Assembly (NCBI GenBank): GCA_947378845.1
Contig: CANCLQ010000021.1
Coordinates: 1-23,574 of the forward strand
Direction of reading: 5' to 3'
DNA length: 23,574 nt
DNA from: Opitutia bacterium
Lineage (GTDB): Bacteria; Verrucomicrobiota; Verrucomicrobiia; Opitutales; UBA953
This document shows positions 1-8,748 of the stretch, one piece after another (position 1 is the first letter of the stretch; each line of letters opens with the position of its first letter). The notes under the pieces are model-generated. The model was not told the origin of the DNA, ran no database searches, and saw only the letters and a list, made by a program, of their open reading frames with translations. A program made the translations under genes and the position numbers.

Positions 1-51
1 AATAATTTCGAGTAGACATTGGCACAAAGATAGTTACGAACTGAATCGCTT

Positions 52-711
52 ATGAAACATATCGCATCCATCACAACCCTCACCCTCGTAGCTGCTGCCG
101 GCTTTGCCGACGCTGCTGCTCCTGCTGCTGCCCCTGCTTCTGCATGGTCACAGTCGGCTAACCTCGCGCTCACCAGCAATTACGTCTGGCGTGGCGTCAC
201 CCAAACTGCCAATCACATGGCAGTTCAAGGTGGCTTTGATATCGCCAACACTTCTGGCATTTCTGCTGGAGTATGGGCGTCAAATGTTAACCAAAACGCA
301 CCTGATGGCAACAACCTCGAAGTAGACCTCTACGCTAACTACGGCTTCAAAGTAGCGGGTATCGACGCTTCGGTTGGTTACATCGCGTATGTTTACCAAG
401 GTAACTCATCTGCTAACTTCAGCGAAGTAAATGTTGCTGCAACCGTTGTGGGTATCACTGGAAAAGTTTCCAAGAACATCACAGCTGGTAACGACTACTA
501 CTACGAACTCGCTTACAACTACAACGTTCCTGCTGTAAAGGACCTCGTTCTCGGTCTCCACTACGGTTGGGCTGATAAGACCGAAACCACCAAGGATTAC
601 TCAATTGCACTCACCTACCCTGTACTTGGTTTCTCTGGAACCATTTCGTACTCGAACGGCGATACCGCAATTGACGACCTAACTGCAGTTACCCTGAAGA
701 AGACCTTCTAA
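52..711 (+). CDS. TorF/Gcw_chp-family outer-membrane porin
   Basis: A 219-residue protein with an N-terminal Sec signal peptide (residues 1 to about 22), then an Ala/Pro-rich linker (residues 20-30) that may be part of the leader. The mature part is rich in alternating aromatic and polar residues, as in a beta-barrel. It contains the NYVWRGVTQT block near residues 43-52, typical of the TIGR02001/PF09694 'TorF family putative porin' group, and ends in KKTF, the terminal Phe expected for BAM-dependent insertion. Substrate is unknown; proteins of this family are predicted outer-membrane channels. The ATG has no Shine-Dalgarno sequence. It is transcribed alone, ending in a strong terminator 26 bases downstream. 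The family call is by motif recognition and fairly sure; the transport role is inferred. Confidence 0.85.
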   Translation: MKHIASITTLTLVAAAGFADAAAPAAAPASAWSQSANLALTSNYVWRGVTQTANHMAVQGGFDIANTSGISAGVWASNVNQNAPDGNNLEVDLYANYGFKVAGIDASVGYIAYVYQGNSSANFSEVNVAATVVGITGKVSKNITAGNDYYYELAYNYNVPAVKDLVLGLHYGWADKTETTKDYSIALTYPVLGFSGTISYSNGDTAIDDLTAVTLKKTF

Positions 712-736
712 GGTCTGACTCAGTAAAATCATAGCT

Positions 737-771
737 AAGGGGCGTTCTCGGATAGGAGAACGCCCCTTTTC
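737..771 (+). terminator. Rho-independent terminator of the porin gene
   Basis: A perfect 13-bp stem (arms 737-749 and 756-768) with a 6-base loop GGATAG, followed by a T-rich tail (TTTTCTTTTG). It lies 26 bases after the porin stop and separates it from lipA. Confidence 0.95.
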
Positions 772-818
772 TTTTGTTAGGTTGAAAATTGTCCAATTCA
801 GGCAATCTTGAGTCCTCG

Positions 819-1706
819 ATGATCGAGTCCGCCCGCAAACCCGAATGGCTACGCGCCCAGCTTCCTAACGGACCGGACTATTTGGAGACGCGTAAAAACG
901 TCGACGAGCACAAGCTCCACACTGTCTGCCAGTCGGCTCAATGCCCCAACCTCGGTGAATGTTGGTCGCGCGGCACCGCCACCGTAATGATCCTCGGCAA
1001 CGTCTGCACCCGCTCCTGCACTTTCTGCGCCGTACTCTCCGGCCGCCCCAGCGAACTCGACCTCGGTGAGCCCGCTCGCGTCGCCGAATCCATCGCGCAA
1101 ATGAAACTGCGTCACGTAGTCATCACCTCCGTGGCCCGCGACGATCTTAAAGACGGCGGTGCCTCCGTCTGGGCCGCCACCATCCGCGCCACGCGCCACC
1201 GCAACCCAACCACGACCGTTGAAGTTCTCCCTGCCGACTTCCGCGGTGAACAAATCCACCTCGATACGCTACTCGACGCCCAACCCGATATTTTAAATCA
1301 CAACCTCGAGACCGTCGAACGCCTCCAACGTCCCGTGCGTAAGACCGCTCGCTACGACCGCTCCTTCTGGGTTCTTAAACACGCCAAGTCTCGCGGCTTC
1401 ATCACCAAGACCGGACTCATGCTCGGCATCGGCGAACGCAAAGAAGAAGTTGAACAACTCTTAAAAGACATCGCCGCTGCGGGTGTCGATATCGTGACCA
1501 TCGGACAATACCTTTCACCCAGCAAAGAACATGCACCCATTGATCGCTGGGTGCACCCCGATGAATTCGCCGAGTGGAAAGCCTTCGGCCTCGCCCAAGG
1601 CATTAAGCACATCGAGTCGGGTCCATTAGTTCGCTCCTCTTATAAGGCCGATGAACAGGTCGTAAAATTCAACCTGCTCGAACGTCGCAAGACACGCTCC
1701 GCTTAA
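819..1706 (+). CDS. lipA: Lipoyl synthase
   Basis: Radical-SAM enzyme that inserts two sulfurs at C6 and C8 of the octanoyl group on E2 and H-protein lipoyl domains; cytoplasmic. Counting from this ATG, the auxiliary-cluster cysteines C37-x4-C42-x5-C48 and the radical-SAM cysteines C63-x3-C67-x2-C70 are all present. The C-terminal RSSY block (residues 272-275) holds the serine that ligates the auxiliary cluster. Length is 295 residues, normal for the family. The frame is also open to an upstream TTG at 789, adding ten residues (MSNSGNLESS); I prefer the ATG because homology starts at KPEWLR, but the TTG has an AGG about 8 bases upstream and cannot be excluded. The gene is 3 bases ahead of the helicase gene, so probably co-transcribed with it. 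lipB is not in the window. Confidence 0.95.
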   Translation: MIESARKPEWLRAQLPNGPDYLETRKNVDEHKLHTVCQSAQCPNLGECWSRGTATVMILGNVCTRSCTFCAVLSGRPSELDLGEPARVAESIAQMKLRHVVITSVARDDLKDGGASVWAATIRATRHRNPTTTVEVLPADFRGEQIHLDTLLDAQPDILNHNLETVERLQRPVRKTARYDRSFWVLKHAKSRGFITKTGLMLGIGERKEEVEQLLKDIAAAGVDIVTIGQYLSPSKEHAPIDRWVHPDEFAEWKAFGLAQGIKHIESGPLVRSSYKADEQVVKFNLLERRKTRSA

Positions 1707-1709
1707 GCC

Positions 1710-3761
1710 GTGCACGGACTGCCACCTGTCGATTTTCGCGCCGAGCTCAACGATGAGCAATACGCCGCGGTGACGTCGCCTCGCGGACCCGCCCTCGTGC
1801 TCGCCGGTGCCGGATCAGGAAAAACCCGCACCCTCACCTACCGCGTTGCCTGGTTGCTGCATCAAGGTGCCAAGCCTTGGGATATTCTCCTGCTCACTTT
1901 CACCAATAAATCCGCCAAGGAAATGCTCGAGCGCGTCGAGGACCTCACCGGCATCCCACGCGGACAATTCTGGGGCGGCACCTTTCACTCGATTGGACAA
2001 CGCATCCTTCGCCGCAACGCAGTCGAGGCCGGTCGTAATCCCGACTTCACCATCCTCGATCAAAAAGAATCGGAACAGTTATTTTCCGAAATCATCAAAC
2101 AATCAGACGGAGCTTTTATAAAAGATAAAACTAATCCTAAGGCGCCGGTCATTCTCGATGCGTATTCGCACGCACGAAATACCCTACGCCCCATGGCCGA
2201 TGTTTTTGCGGAGCGACTCGACTGGATGAAAGGCGGACCCGAAAAATTAGTTGGTTTTTGCAACGCTTACGAAGCCGCTAAAAAAGAACGTAATGTTTGC
2301 GACTTCGATGACCTGCTCGTGCTGTGGTTAAACCTGCTCGAAAATAATCCAGCCATTCTCGAACACTACCGTCGTCGCTTTCAGCACCTACTCGTCGACG
2401 AGTTTCAAGATACCAATCGACTGCAGAGTCGCATCATCGACCTCCTCGCCTCCGAGCACCAAATCATGGCCGTCGGCGACGACGCCCAGTGTATCTACAC
2501 ATGGCGCGGGGCTGACTGGGAAAACATCGTAGCCTTTCCGCAACGCCACCCAGGAACGCAGATTCATACGATTGATACCAATTACCGTTCCACACCCGAA
2601 ATCCTTGCCTTTGCTAACGAAATCCTAGCCCACCGCCCAAAAGTCGAAGGCTTTGATCGTCGACTCAAGGCCGTGCGCCACACCGGTATTCCCCCCACGG
2701 TTTTCACGGTGGGTGACACATCGCAGCAAGCCAAGTTAGTCGGACGGAAAATTCTACAGCTGCATCAAGAAGGACACGCTCTCGCTGATATCCATATTTT
2801 ATATCGGGCACATTATCAGTCGCTCGAACTTCAAATGGAACTGAATGCACTAGGCGTTCCCTTCGTGATTACAAGCGGCCATAAATTCTTCGACCTCATT
2901 CACATTAAAGACGTGCTCGCGCACCTACGCGTCATCCATAACCCACAGGACTACGTCGCGCTTTCACGATTGCTTTGCCTACTCCCAAAAGTCGGACCCG
3001 TCGCTGCGGATAAAATCACTAAGGCTGCGCAAGCCATTGCTGCAAGTGAAGGTCGCGGCATGATTCGAGCCCTTCGTCATCCATCTGTCTTACAAAAAGT
3101 CACCGAAGTCGCAAAGGACGATTTCAACGACCTCACTATCACTCTTGAGGACATGCTGGAAGGCATTGAAAATGCTCAACAAAAGCCGACTGCCATTGCT
3201 CCGTCATCGGATCTCTTTACGGCAGCTCGAGAAAAGCACGAGGAAAAGATTTCACGCACCCCCGCGGAAACGGTGCGCGTGTGCATTGAAGGCTGGTATG
3301 GCACACATATTAAAACGCTTTTCCCGGATTGGAAAGAACGCGAACAAGACCTTACCGGACTCATTGGCTTTGCTTCAAAATTTGAAGACCTCGGCGACCT
3401 CGTAGCCCAAGTCGTTTTACTCAACGGCGAATCATCCGACAAAAAACCTGAGCCCGACCAGGACATGCTTCGCCTCACGACGATCCATCAATCTAAGGGG
3501 CTCGAGTTCCCGATTGTATTTTTATTAGGTGTCGCAGACGGACTTCTACCGCTCACGCGTGCCATCGACGAAGGTGACGTCGAAGAAGAACGACGCCTCT
3601 TCTACGTGGCGTGCACGCGCGCAGAAAACATTCTCTATCTCTTCGCACCCCGGTTTGCGGTTTCAGGCGAAGGCTACCGTCCACTCGACCCCTGCCGTTT
3701 CCTTGAGGAAATGAGCCCCGAGTCGTTTGAATTGGCGGATTACGCCCACCGACGGCTCTAA
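1710..3761 (+). CDS. UvrD/PcrA/Rep-type ATP-dependent DNA helicase
   Basis: Superfamily 1A 3'-5' DNA helicase of 683 residues. All signature motifs are visible: Q-motif around residues 13-17, Walker A GAGSGKT (33-39), motif Ia TFTNKSAKEM (63-72), Walker B DEFQDT (230-235), motif III GDDAQCIYTWRG (256-267), motif IV NYRST (291-295), motif V TIHQSKGLEF (591-600) and motif VI RRLFYVACTRA (628-638). Relatives act in nucleotide-excision and mismatch repair or replication restart; which of UvrD, PcrA or Rep this corresponds to cannot be told from sequence alone. It ends soon after motif VI and lacks the longer UvrD/PcrA C-terminal tail. The start is GTG, three bases after the lipA stop, with no clear ribosome-binding site, suggesting translation coupled to lipA. 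Confidence 0.93.
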   Translation: MHGLPPVDFRAELNDEQYAAVTSPRGPALVLAGAGSGKTRTLTYRVAWLLHQGAKPWDILLLTFTNKSAKEMLERVEDLTGIPRGQFWGGTFHSIGQRILRRNAVEAGRNPDFTILDQKESEQLFSEIIKQSDGAFIKDKTNPKAPVILDAYSHARNTLRPMADVFAERLDWMKGGPEKLVGFCNAYEAAKKERNVCDFDDLLVLWLNLLENNPAILEHYRRRFQHLLVDEFQDTNRLQSRIIDLLASEHQIMAVGDDAQCIYTWRGADWENIVAFPQRHPGTQIHTIDTNYRSTPEILAFANEILAHRPKVEGFDRRLKAVRHTGIPPTVFTVGDTSQQAKLVGRKILQLHQEGHALADIHILYRAHYQSLELQMELNALGVPFVITSGHKFFDLIHIKDVLAHLRVIHNPQDYVALSRLLCLLPKVGPVAADKITKAAQAIAASEGRGMIRALRHPSVLQKVTEVAKDDFNDLTITLEDMLEGIENAQQKPTAIAPSSDLFTAAREKHEEKISRTPAETVRVCIEGWYGTHIKTLFPDWKEREQDLTGLIGFASKFEDLGDLVAQVVLLNGESSDKKPEPDQDMLRLTTIHQSKGLEFPIVFLLGVADGLLPLTRAIDEGDVEEERRLFYVACTRAENILYLFAPRFAVSGEGYRPLDPCRFLEEMSPESFELADYAHRRL

Positions 3762-3784
3762 AATAGGCCCTATGACAGGCGGAT

Positions 3785-3809
3785 TTGGCAAGTGGCTTGC
3801 CATTGCCAA
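3785..3809 (+). other. Hairpin between the helicase gene and serA
   Basis: Arms TTGGCAA (3785-3791) and TTGCCAA (3803-3809) enclose an inner TGGC/GCCA stem with a two-base loop, giving 11 pairs with one bulged G at 3792. No T-run follows, so it is not a classic terminator; it may be a weak terminator, a processing site or a leader element of the serA mRNA. The rest of the 91-base gap shows no convincing promoter. Confidence 0.5.
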
Positions 3810-3852
3810 GTATGGGCATTTATGACTCAAATCCTCCTTTAACACACTTCTT

Positions 3853-5442
3853 ATGCCTAAGGTACTTGTTGCTGACAAAATTTCTGCCACCGGGGTCGCC
3901 CTCCTCAAAGCTCAGCCGGGCTACGAGGTCGTCGAAGCCTATGGCTCGACCCCTGAGAAGGTGCTGTCGCTCGTAGGCGATGTGCATGCAATTTTGGTTC
4001 GCTCCGAAACCCAAATCACCCGCGAAGTTTTAGCTGCCGCCAAGAAACTCGTCTGCGTCGGTCGCGCCGGCGTAGGCGTCGACAATATCGACGTCGATGC
4101 TGCCACCGAACACGGCGTCATCGTGATGAACACCCCTTCCGGTAACACGATCGCCACCGCGGAACTTACTTTCTCTCACCTTCTCTCCCTCGCTCGCCCG
4201 GTACCTGAAGCCGTTCAATCCATGCGCGAAGGAAAGTGGGATCGCAAAACCCTATCAGGCACTGAACTCTTTGGTAAGAGTCTCGGCATTCTCGGACTCG
4301 GTCGTATCGGCGCCGAAGTCGGCAAGCGCGCCAATGCATTCGGTATGAAAGTTTTGGCTTACGATCCTTACCTCACCGAAGCTCGCGCTAAGTCGCTCGG
4401 CGTCACCATGGCGACCCTCGACGAAATTTTCGCATTGGCGGACTACATCACCGTCCACATGCCTCTTACGCCTCAAACTGAAGGCATGGTCAACGCCGCT
4501 TCATTCGCAAAAATGAAGAAGGGTGTGAAAATTGTTAACTGTGCACGTGGCGGTATTGTCGACGAAGCAGCCTTGGCTGCGGCTCTGCAATCCGGACAGT
4601 GTGGCGGTTGCGGTTTCGACGTCTTCGTCGAAGAACCATTAGTAAAAGACCATGTTCTACGTACTCTTCCTAAGGCTCACCTTTCCCCGCACCTCGGTGC
4701 ATCGACTGCTGAAGCTCAAGAAAATGTCGGCGTCGAAGTTGCTGAAGCTGCGATTGCAGTTCTTGGCGGCGGTTCGCCTGCTAACGCTGTCAACCTTCCA
4801 TCGGTTGATTCGCAAACGCTCACTCAAATCCGCCCCTTCCTTTCGCTCGCAGAAAAACTCGGTGCCATCGTGCGTCAGCTCGCTGCTAAAGGTCGCGTAG
4901 AATCCTTACGCCTCACCACTTTCGGTACAGGCTCCGAACAAGGATCTGGTGCAATCGCTCGTTCCGTACAACGTGGCTACCTTCGTGGTATCGTTGAAGG
5001 CGTGAATGACGTGAATGCTCCAAGCAAACTCAAGGCGCTTGGCGTTGAAGTAGAATCGATTCGCTCATCCGCTGAAGCCGATTACAAGGAACTCATCCTC
5101 GTCGAAGGATTACTCGCAGGTGGTAAGTCTGTTTCCATCGCCGGCACGATTCTCGGCAAAGCTCAATCCCCTCGTATCGTTTCTGTAAATGGTCGCACCT
5201 TGGAATTCGTTCCTGAAGGCAAATTGCTCTTCATCGAAAACCAAGATCAACCTGGCATCATCGGTGCTCTCGGAACCTTACTCTCGAAGGAGAAAGTGAA
5301 TATCGCCAATATGGCACTCAGCCGCACGGGAGGAACCAATGCCTTAGCGGTTTACCAACTCGATACTGCACCTGGTGCCAACGCTCTCGCTGAAATCCTA
5401 CGCAATCCTGCGATTGTCAGTGCTCAGCTGGTCGACGCCTAA
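3853..5442 (+). CDS. serA: D-3-phosphoglycerate dehydrogenase
   Basis: Oxidises 3-phosphoglycerate to 3-phosphohydroxypyruvate with NAD+, the first step of serine synthesis; cytoplasmic. At 529 residues it is the long form: substrate domain, NAD domain with GLGRIG (148-153), catalytic Arg232 in NCARGG, Glu261 in DVFVEEP and His280 in LSPHLGAST, then an allosteric substrate-binding domain, then a C-terminal ACT domain (about 457-529; LLFIENQDQPGIIGALG). The ACT domain suggests feedback control by serine, as in other long forms, though this is not provable here. The ATG lacks a Shine-Dalgarno sequence. The gene heads a tight run: plsY starts five bases after its stop. Confidence 0.96.
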   Translation: MPKVLVADKISATGVALLKAQPGYEVVEAYGSTPEKVLSLVGDVHAILVRSETQITREVLAAAKKLVCVGRAGVGVDNIDVDAATEHGVIVMNTPSGNTIATAELTFSHLLSLARPVPEAVQSMREGKWDRKTLSGTELFGKSLGILGLGRIGAEVGKRANAFGMKVLAYDPYLTEARAKSLGVTMATLDEIFALADYITVHMPLTPQTEGMVNAASFAKMKKGVKIVNCARGGIVDEAALAAALQSGQCGGCGFDVFVEEPLVKDHVLRTLPKAHLSPHLGASTAEAQENVGVEVAEAAIAVLGGGSPANAVNLPSVDSQTLTQIRPFLSLAEKLGAIVRQLAAKGRVESLRLTTFGTGSEQGSGAIARSVQRGYLRGIVEGVNDVNAPSKLKALGVEVESIRSSAEADYKELILVEGLLAGGKSVSIAGTILGKAQSPRIVSVNGRTLEFVPEGKLLFIENQDQPGIIGALGTLLSKEKVNIANMALSRTGGTNALAVYQLDTAPGANALAEILRNPAIVSAQLVDA

Positions 5443-5447
5443 GCATT

Positions 5448-6137
5448 ATGATCCCTGTCGTCCTAGCACTCGGAATTTGTTTCCTACTGGGATACCTCAT
5501 CGGCTCGGTTAACTTTGCTGTCATCATCGCACGCAGCCAGGGAATCGATATCCTTCAAGAGGGCTCGAAGAATCCAGGCGCTACGAATGTGAAGCGCGTG
5601 ATGGGCAATACTGCTGGGAATCTGGTTTTTGGTTTCGACGCAGTCAAAGGCGCAGCGGGAACCTTTCTTCCCTTCTTTATCCTATGGATCGTCGATGCGA
5701 GTTTTGTTGATCCGAAACTCACATTTGAGAGCGCTATTCAAAATCCATTAACATTCTACCAACTCGTCTTCGGTTTCGCTGGCACCATCATTGGTCACTG
5801 CTTCTCGATTTTTCTAAAGTTTAAAGGCGGTAAAGGCGTGGCTTCAACCATCGGTGGCTTACTCGTCATCATGCCCTACCCGATTATCATCGGTGCGATT
5901 ATCTGGCTCATTATATTTCAATACACTCGCTACGTTTCGGTGGCATCGATGGCGCTGGGTTTATCGCTTCCGATTTCATGTTCGTTACTGAAAGTTTTCT
6001 ACCCATCGCTCGGTTACACCTTTGGCATCGTTGGCTTCGCCGCAATCATCGCACTATTCAATATCTGGACCCACCGAGCGAATATCAGTCGCCTACGCGA
6101 AGGCACAGAAAATCGTTTCGGCGATAAATCTAAATAA
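5448..6137 (+). CDS. plsY: Acyl-phosphate:glycerol-3-phosphate acyltransferase
   Basis: Integral inner-membrane enzyme that transfers an acyl chain from acyl-phosphate to sn-glycerol-3-phosphate, giving lysophosphatidate, the entry step of phospholipid synthesis. The 229 residues form several hydrophobic segments. The three PlsY signature regions are present: GSVNFA near residues 19-24, the GSKNPGATNV glycerol-phosphate loop (39-48), and GHCFSIFLKFKGGKGVAST (116-134). Length is slightly above the usual 190-220 because of an insert near residues 80-100. It sits between two amino-acid genes, five bases after serA and three bases before hom, so it is almost certainly co-transcribed with them. 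No ribosome-binding site is visible. Confidence 0.95.
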   Translation: MIPVVLALGICFLLGYLIGSVNFAVIIARSQGIDILQEGSKNPGATNVKRVMGNTAGNLVFGFDAVKGAAGTFLPFFILWIVDASFVDPKLTFESAIQNPLTFYQLVFGFAGTIIGHCFSIFLKFKGGKGVASTIGGLLVIMPYPIIIGAIIWLIIFQYTRYVSVASMALGLSLPISCSLLKVFYPSLGYTFGIVGFAAIIALFNIWTHRANISRLREGTENRFGDKSK

Positions 6138-6140
6138 TTT

Positions 6141-7469
6141 ATGACCACACCACGCACAATTGGGATTGGTATATTAGGACTCGGCACTGTTGGCCAAGGA
6201 GTCTGGAAGCATTTGTCGGACAAGAAGGATGATCTTGAATCACGCCTCGGTGTTAAACTCGACATTCGTAAAGCCGCTGTGCGCGATCTTAAAAAACGTC
6301 GCGTAGTTAAAGTACCGAAAGCCAAAATCACCAAGAACCCCTTTGAAGTTATCGATGATCCAGCCATTCATGTGGTCTGTGAACTCATTGGTGGCACCAC
6401 TAAGGCACGCGAACTGACATTGCGCGCGCTCAAACTCGGCAAAGTCGTAGTTTCCGCCAACAAAGCCCTACTCTGCGAACACGGACCCGAGATCTTCTCT
6501 GCGGTACGTAAACACGGCGGACAATTCCTTTTTGAAGCCAGCGTTGCGGGTGGCATTCCAATCATCAAAGCCATCCGAGAAGGACTCGCTGCCAATCGTT
6601 TCGAACTAATCGTCGGCATTCTCAACGGAACCTGTAATCACATCTTAACTCGCATGGGTGAAGATGGACTGACCTTTGCCGACGCCCTCAAAGAAGCTCA
6701 AGAATTAGGTTACGCCGAAGCGGATCCTACACTCGATATCGACGGCATCGATGTTTGGCACAAAGCCTCGATTCTAGCCTGGCTCGCACACGGCAAGTGG
6801 GCTCCACGTAAACAGACTCTCGTCGAAGGCATCCGTAACATTGGACCTGCCGATATTGATTTCGCTCGTCGCTTCGGCTTCGCATTGAAGCACCTCGCAG
6901 TGATTCGTCGTGAATTTAAAAAGGGTTGGATGACAGTTGGAGTATATCCTGCACTTGTTCCTAATCGCGACATCCTCGCACGTGTTTCAGGCGTCAACAA
7001 CGGTATCACGCTGCGTGGTGATGTTGTCGGTGCGACCACTTTAGCCGGTCGTGGTGCCGGTGGCGATGCCACTGCCTCTGCAGTGATTGGTGACATCGTG
7101 GATGCCATTGCTGCACTCACCAATGGTGCCCCCGCTCTATCCGGAGATAATTTAGCGACTCGCGAGAAACAAGGTAAGGCCATTCGCATGGCTGATCTCG
7201 ATGAAATCATTTCGCCTTTCTACCTTCGACTCTCCTTGCTCGATAAAGCCGGTGTTTCTGAAGGCGTGTACCGTATCTTCTCGAAACACAAAGTTTCGAT
7301 TGCGCGTGTTATTCAATACGAACACCCCAACAAAGGACGCGGCACCGTCACACTTTCCACCTACCCCGTCAGCGAACGCAAGATGGGTGCGGTACTCAAA
7401 GAACTTCGCAGCCTAAAGACAGTTCTTGAAGAGCCTTTCATCCTTCGCATCTTTTCGCCTGAATCTTAA
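6141..7469 (+). CDS. hom: Homoserine dehydrogenase
   Basis: Reduces aspartate-semialdehyde to homoserine, the branch point to threonine and methionine. The 442-residue protein has an N-terminal Rossmann fold with GLGTVG (13-18), the SANKALL block (104-110), the VAGGIPI segment (134-140), and the catalytic signature ADPTLDIDGIDVWHKASIL (193-211) with Lys207. A C-terminal ACT domain (about residues 360-440) matches threonine-sensitive forms of the enzyme. It is a stand-alone enzyme, not fused to aspartokinase as in E. coli ThrA. The aspartokinase gene follows after eight bases, so the first and third steps of the pathway are made together. The ATG lies three bases after the plsY stop with no Shine-Dalgarno sequence. 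Confidence 0.96.
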   Translation: MTTPRTIGIGILGLGTVGQGVWKHLSDKKDDLESRLGVKLDIRKAAVRDLKKRRVVKVPKAKITKNPFEVIDDPAIHVVCELIGGTTKARELTLRALKLGKVVVSANKALLCEHGPEIFSAVRKHGGQFLFEASVAGGIPIIKAIREGLAANRFELIVGILNGTCNHILTRMGEDGLTFADALKEAQELGYAEADPTLDIDGIDVWHKASILAWLAHGKWAPRKQTLVEGIRNIGPADIDFARRFGFALKHLAVIRREFKKGWMTVGVYPALVPNRDILARVSGVNNGITLRGDVVGATTLAGRGAGGDATASAVIGDIVDAIAALTNGAPALSGDNLATREKQGKAIRMADLDEIISPFYLRLSLLDKAGVSEGVYRIFSKHKVSIARVIQYEHPNKGRGTVTLSTYPVSERKMGAVLKELRSLKTVLEEPFILRIFSPES

Positions 7470-7477
7470 TTTCAAGG

Positions 7478-8695
7478 ATGGCACTCATTGTTCAAAAATA
7501 CGGCGGCACTTCCGTCGGCAGCGTTGACCGCATACAGAATGTTGCGGCCAAAATCAAAGAACAGTGGTCCAAAGGAAATCGCATGGTTGTCGTCGTCTCC
7601 GCTCGTAGTGGAGTGACAAATGACCTCATCGCCCGCGCCAAAGCGCTGATGCCCCTTCCCGACGAACGTGAGCTAGACGTCTTAATGGCCGTCGGCGAAC
7701 AAGAGACCATCGCCCTCACCGTGATGGCACTGCACGCAATCGGCGTACCCGCTGTCTCGCGTACAGGCGCACAAGCAGGAATTTTCACAGACAGCGTTCA
7801 CACACGCTCACGTATTACCAAAATTACCGGTGGCGATTTGAATGCCCGACTCGATGAAGGCAAAGTTGTGGTCGTCGCTGGATTCCAAGGCGTCACTAAC
7901 GATGGCGAAGTCACGACCCTAGGTCGGGGCGGCTCGGATCTTACTGCTATTGCTGTAGCTGCATCCATTAAGGCGGACCTCTGCCAAATTTTCACTGACG
8001 TCGACGGCGTCTACACTGCCGACCCACGAATCGTTCTTAGCGCAAAGAAAATGCCTGAGCTTTCTTATGAAGAAATGCTCGAGCTCGCTTCGAGCGGCTC
8101 CAAGGTCATGCAATCGCGCTCAGTTGAATTCGCTCAAAAATACAACGTACCCTTTGAAGTTCGCTCCTCATTTAACGACCAACCCGGAACCATCGTGAAA
8201 GCTATCACCAAAACACTTGAAGACGCTGCCATCGCAGGCGTCGCCCTCGACCGACTGCAAACTCGCGTCACCGTCAACGACCTACCCGACAACCCTCAAG
8301 CCATCGCCTCCGTCTTCGATGACCTCGGTGAAGCGGGACTCAGCGTGGACATGATTATTAAAAATTTAGGTAAGGAAGGTAAATCCAACCTCACCTTCTC
8401 CGTAACCACCGATCAATTTACTCGGGTTGAAAAAGTTATCGGACAGACCCTCAAGAAACTTGGCTCCGGCACCGTTCGCTCTGCGGGAGAAATTTCTAAG
8501 CTCTCTATCGTGGGCGTGGGAATGATTTCACACCCTGGCGTCGCTGGCACGCTCTTTAAGGCCCTCGCCTCGGTCGGCATCAACAGTGAGCTTATCACTA
8601 CATCTGAGATTAAAATCTCTGTGGCGATTGACCCTGCTAAAGCCGATGCCGCCGTACGTGCCGTGCATACGGCCTTCGGCTTAGACAAGGCCTAA
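7478..8695 (+). CDS. lysC: Aspartate kinase
   Basis: Phosphorylates aspartate, the first committed step to lysine, threonine and methionine. At 405 residues it has the size of the monofunctional B. subtilis/Corynebacterium-type enzyme. Visible motifs are KYGGTSV (7-13, ATP/aspartate site), TLGRGGSDLT (147-156) and TDVDGVYTADPR (173-184), followed by two tandem ACT domains (about 262-405) that in relatives bind lysine and/or threonine. An AAGG lies directly against the ATG, too close for normal Shine-Dalgarno use. Some relatives also make a short regulatory beta subunit from an internal start; I see no good ATG at that point here. It is followed by the TPR protein gene after about 50 bases. 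Confidence 0.96.
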   Translation: MALIVQKYGGTSVGSVDRIQNVAAKIKEQWSKGNRMVVVVSARSGVTNDLIARAKALMPLPDERELDVLMAVGEQETIALTVMALHAIGVPAVSRTGAQAGIFTDSVHTRSRITKITGGDLNARLDEGKVVVVAGFQGVTNDGEVTTLGRGGSDLTAIAVAASIKADLCQIFTDVDGVYTADPRIVLSAKKMPELSYEEMLELASSGSKVMQSRSVEFAQKYNVPFEVRSSFNDQPGTIVKAITKTLEDAAIAGVALDRLQTRVTVNDLPDNPQAIASVFDDLGEAGLSVDMIIKNLGKEGKSNLTFSVTTDQFTRVEKVIGQTLKKLGSGTVRSAGEISKLSIVGVGMISHPGVAGTLFKALASVGINSELITTSEIKISVAIDPAKADAAVRAVHTAFGLDKA

Positions 8696-8748
8696 AGTTA
8701 GTCACTCGCCTCTTGCCCGTGGTGGATTACGTCACCACACTGCAGGCG

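Noticed and set aside
19..36. Possible porin promoter (TTGGCA, then TAGTTA)
   Set aside because: The two boxes are only six bases apart and no hexamer at proper spacing resembles a -10; the window starts too close to judge.
104..144. GCTGCTGCTCCTGCTGCTGCC-type tandem repeat in the porin gene
   Set aside because: It encodes an Ala/Pro-rich stretch at the end of the signal peptide; simple low-complexity coding sequence, not a functional repeat array.
849..1259. Long opposite-strand open frame inside lipA
   Set aside because: It overlaps a fully convincing lipA, and its translation (Gly/Asp-rich) has no family features; such frames arise from codon bias. Similar frames at 6710-7210, 10119-10559 and 16076-16474 were rejected for the same reason.
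3831..3842. Anti-Shine-Dalgarno-like CCTCCTTTA before serA
   Set aside because: It is identical, not complementary, to the 16S tail, so it cannot bind the ribosome as a ribosome-binding site; probably coincidence. Mentioned only as context in a finding.
8194..8695. Internal start producing a lysC beta subunit
   Set aside because: Known in some Gram-positive aspartokinases, but only a GTG without a ribosome-binding site is available here; not supported.
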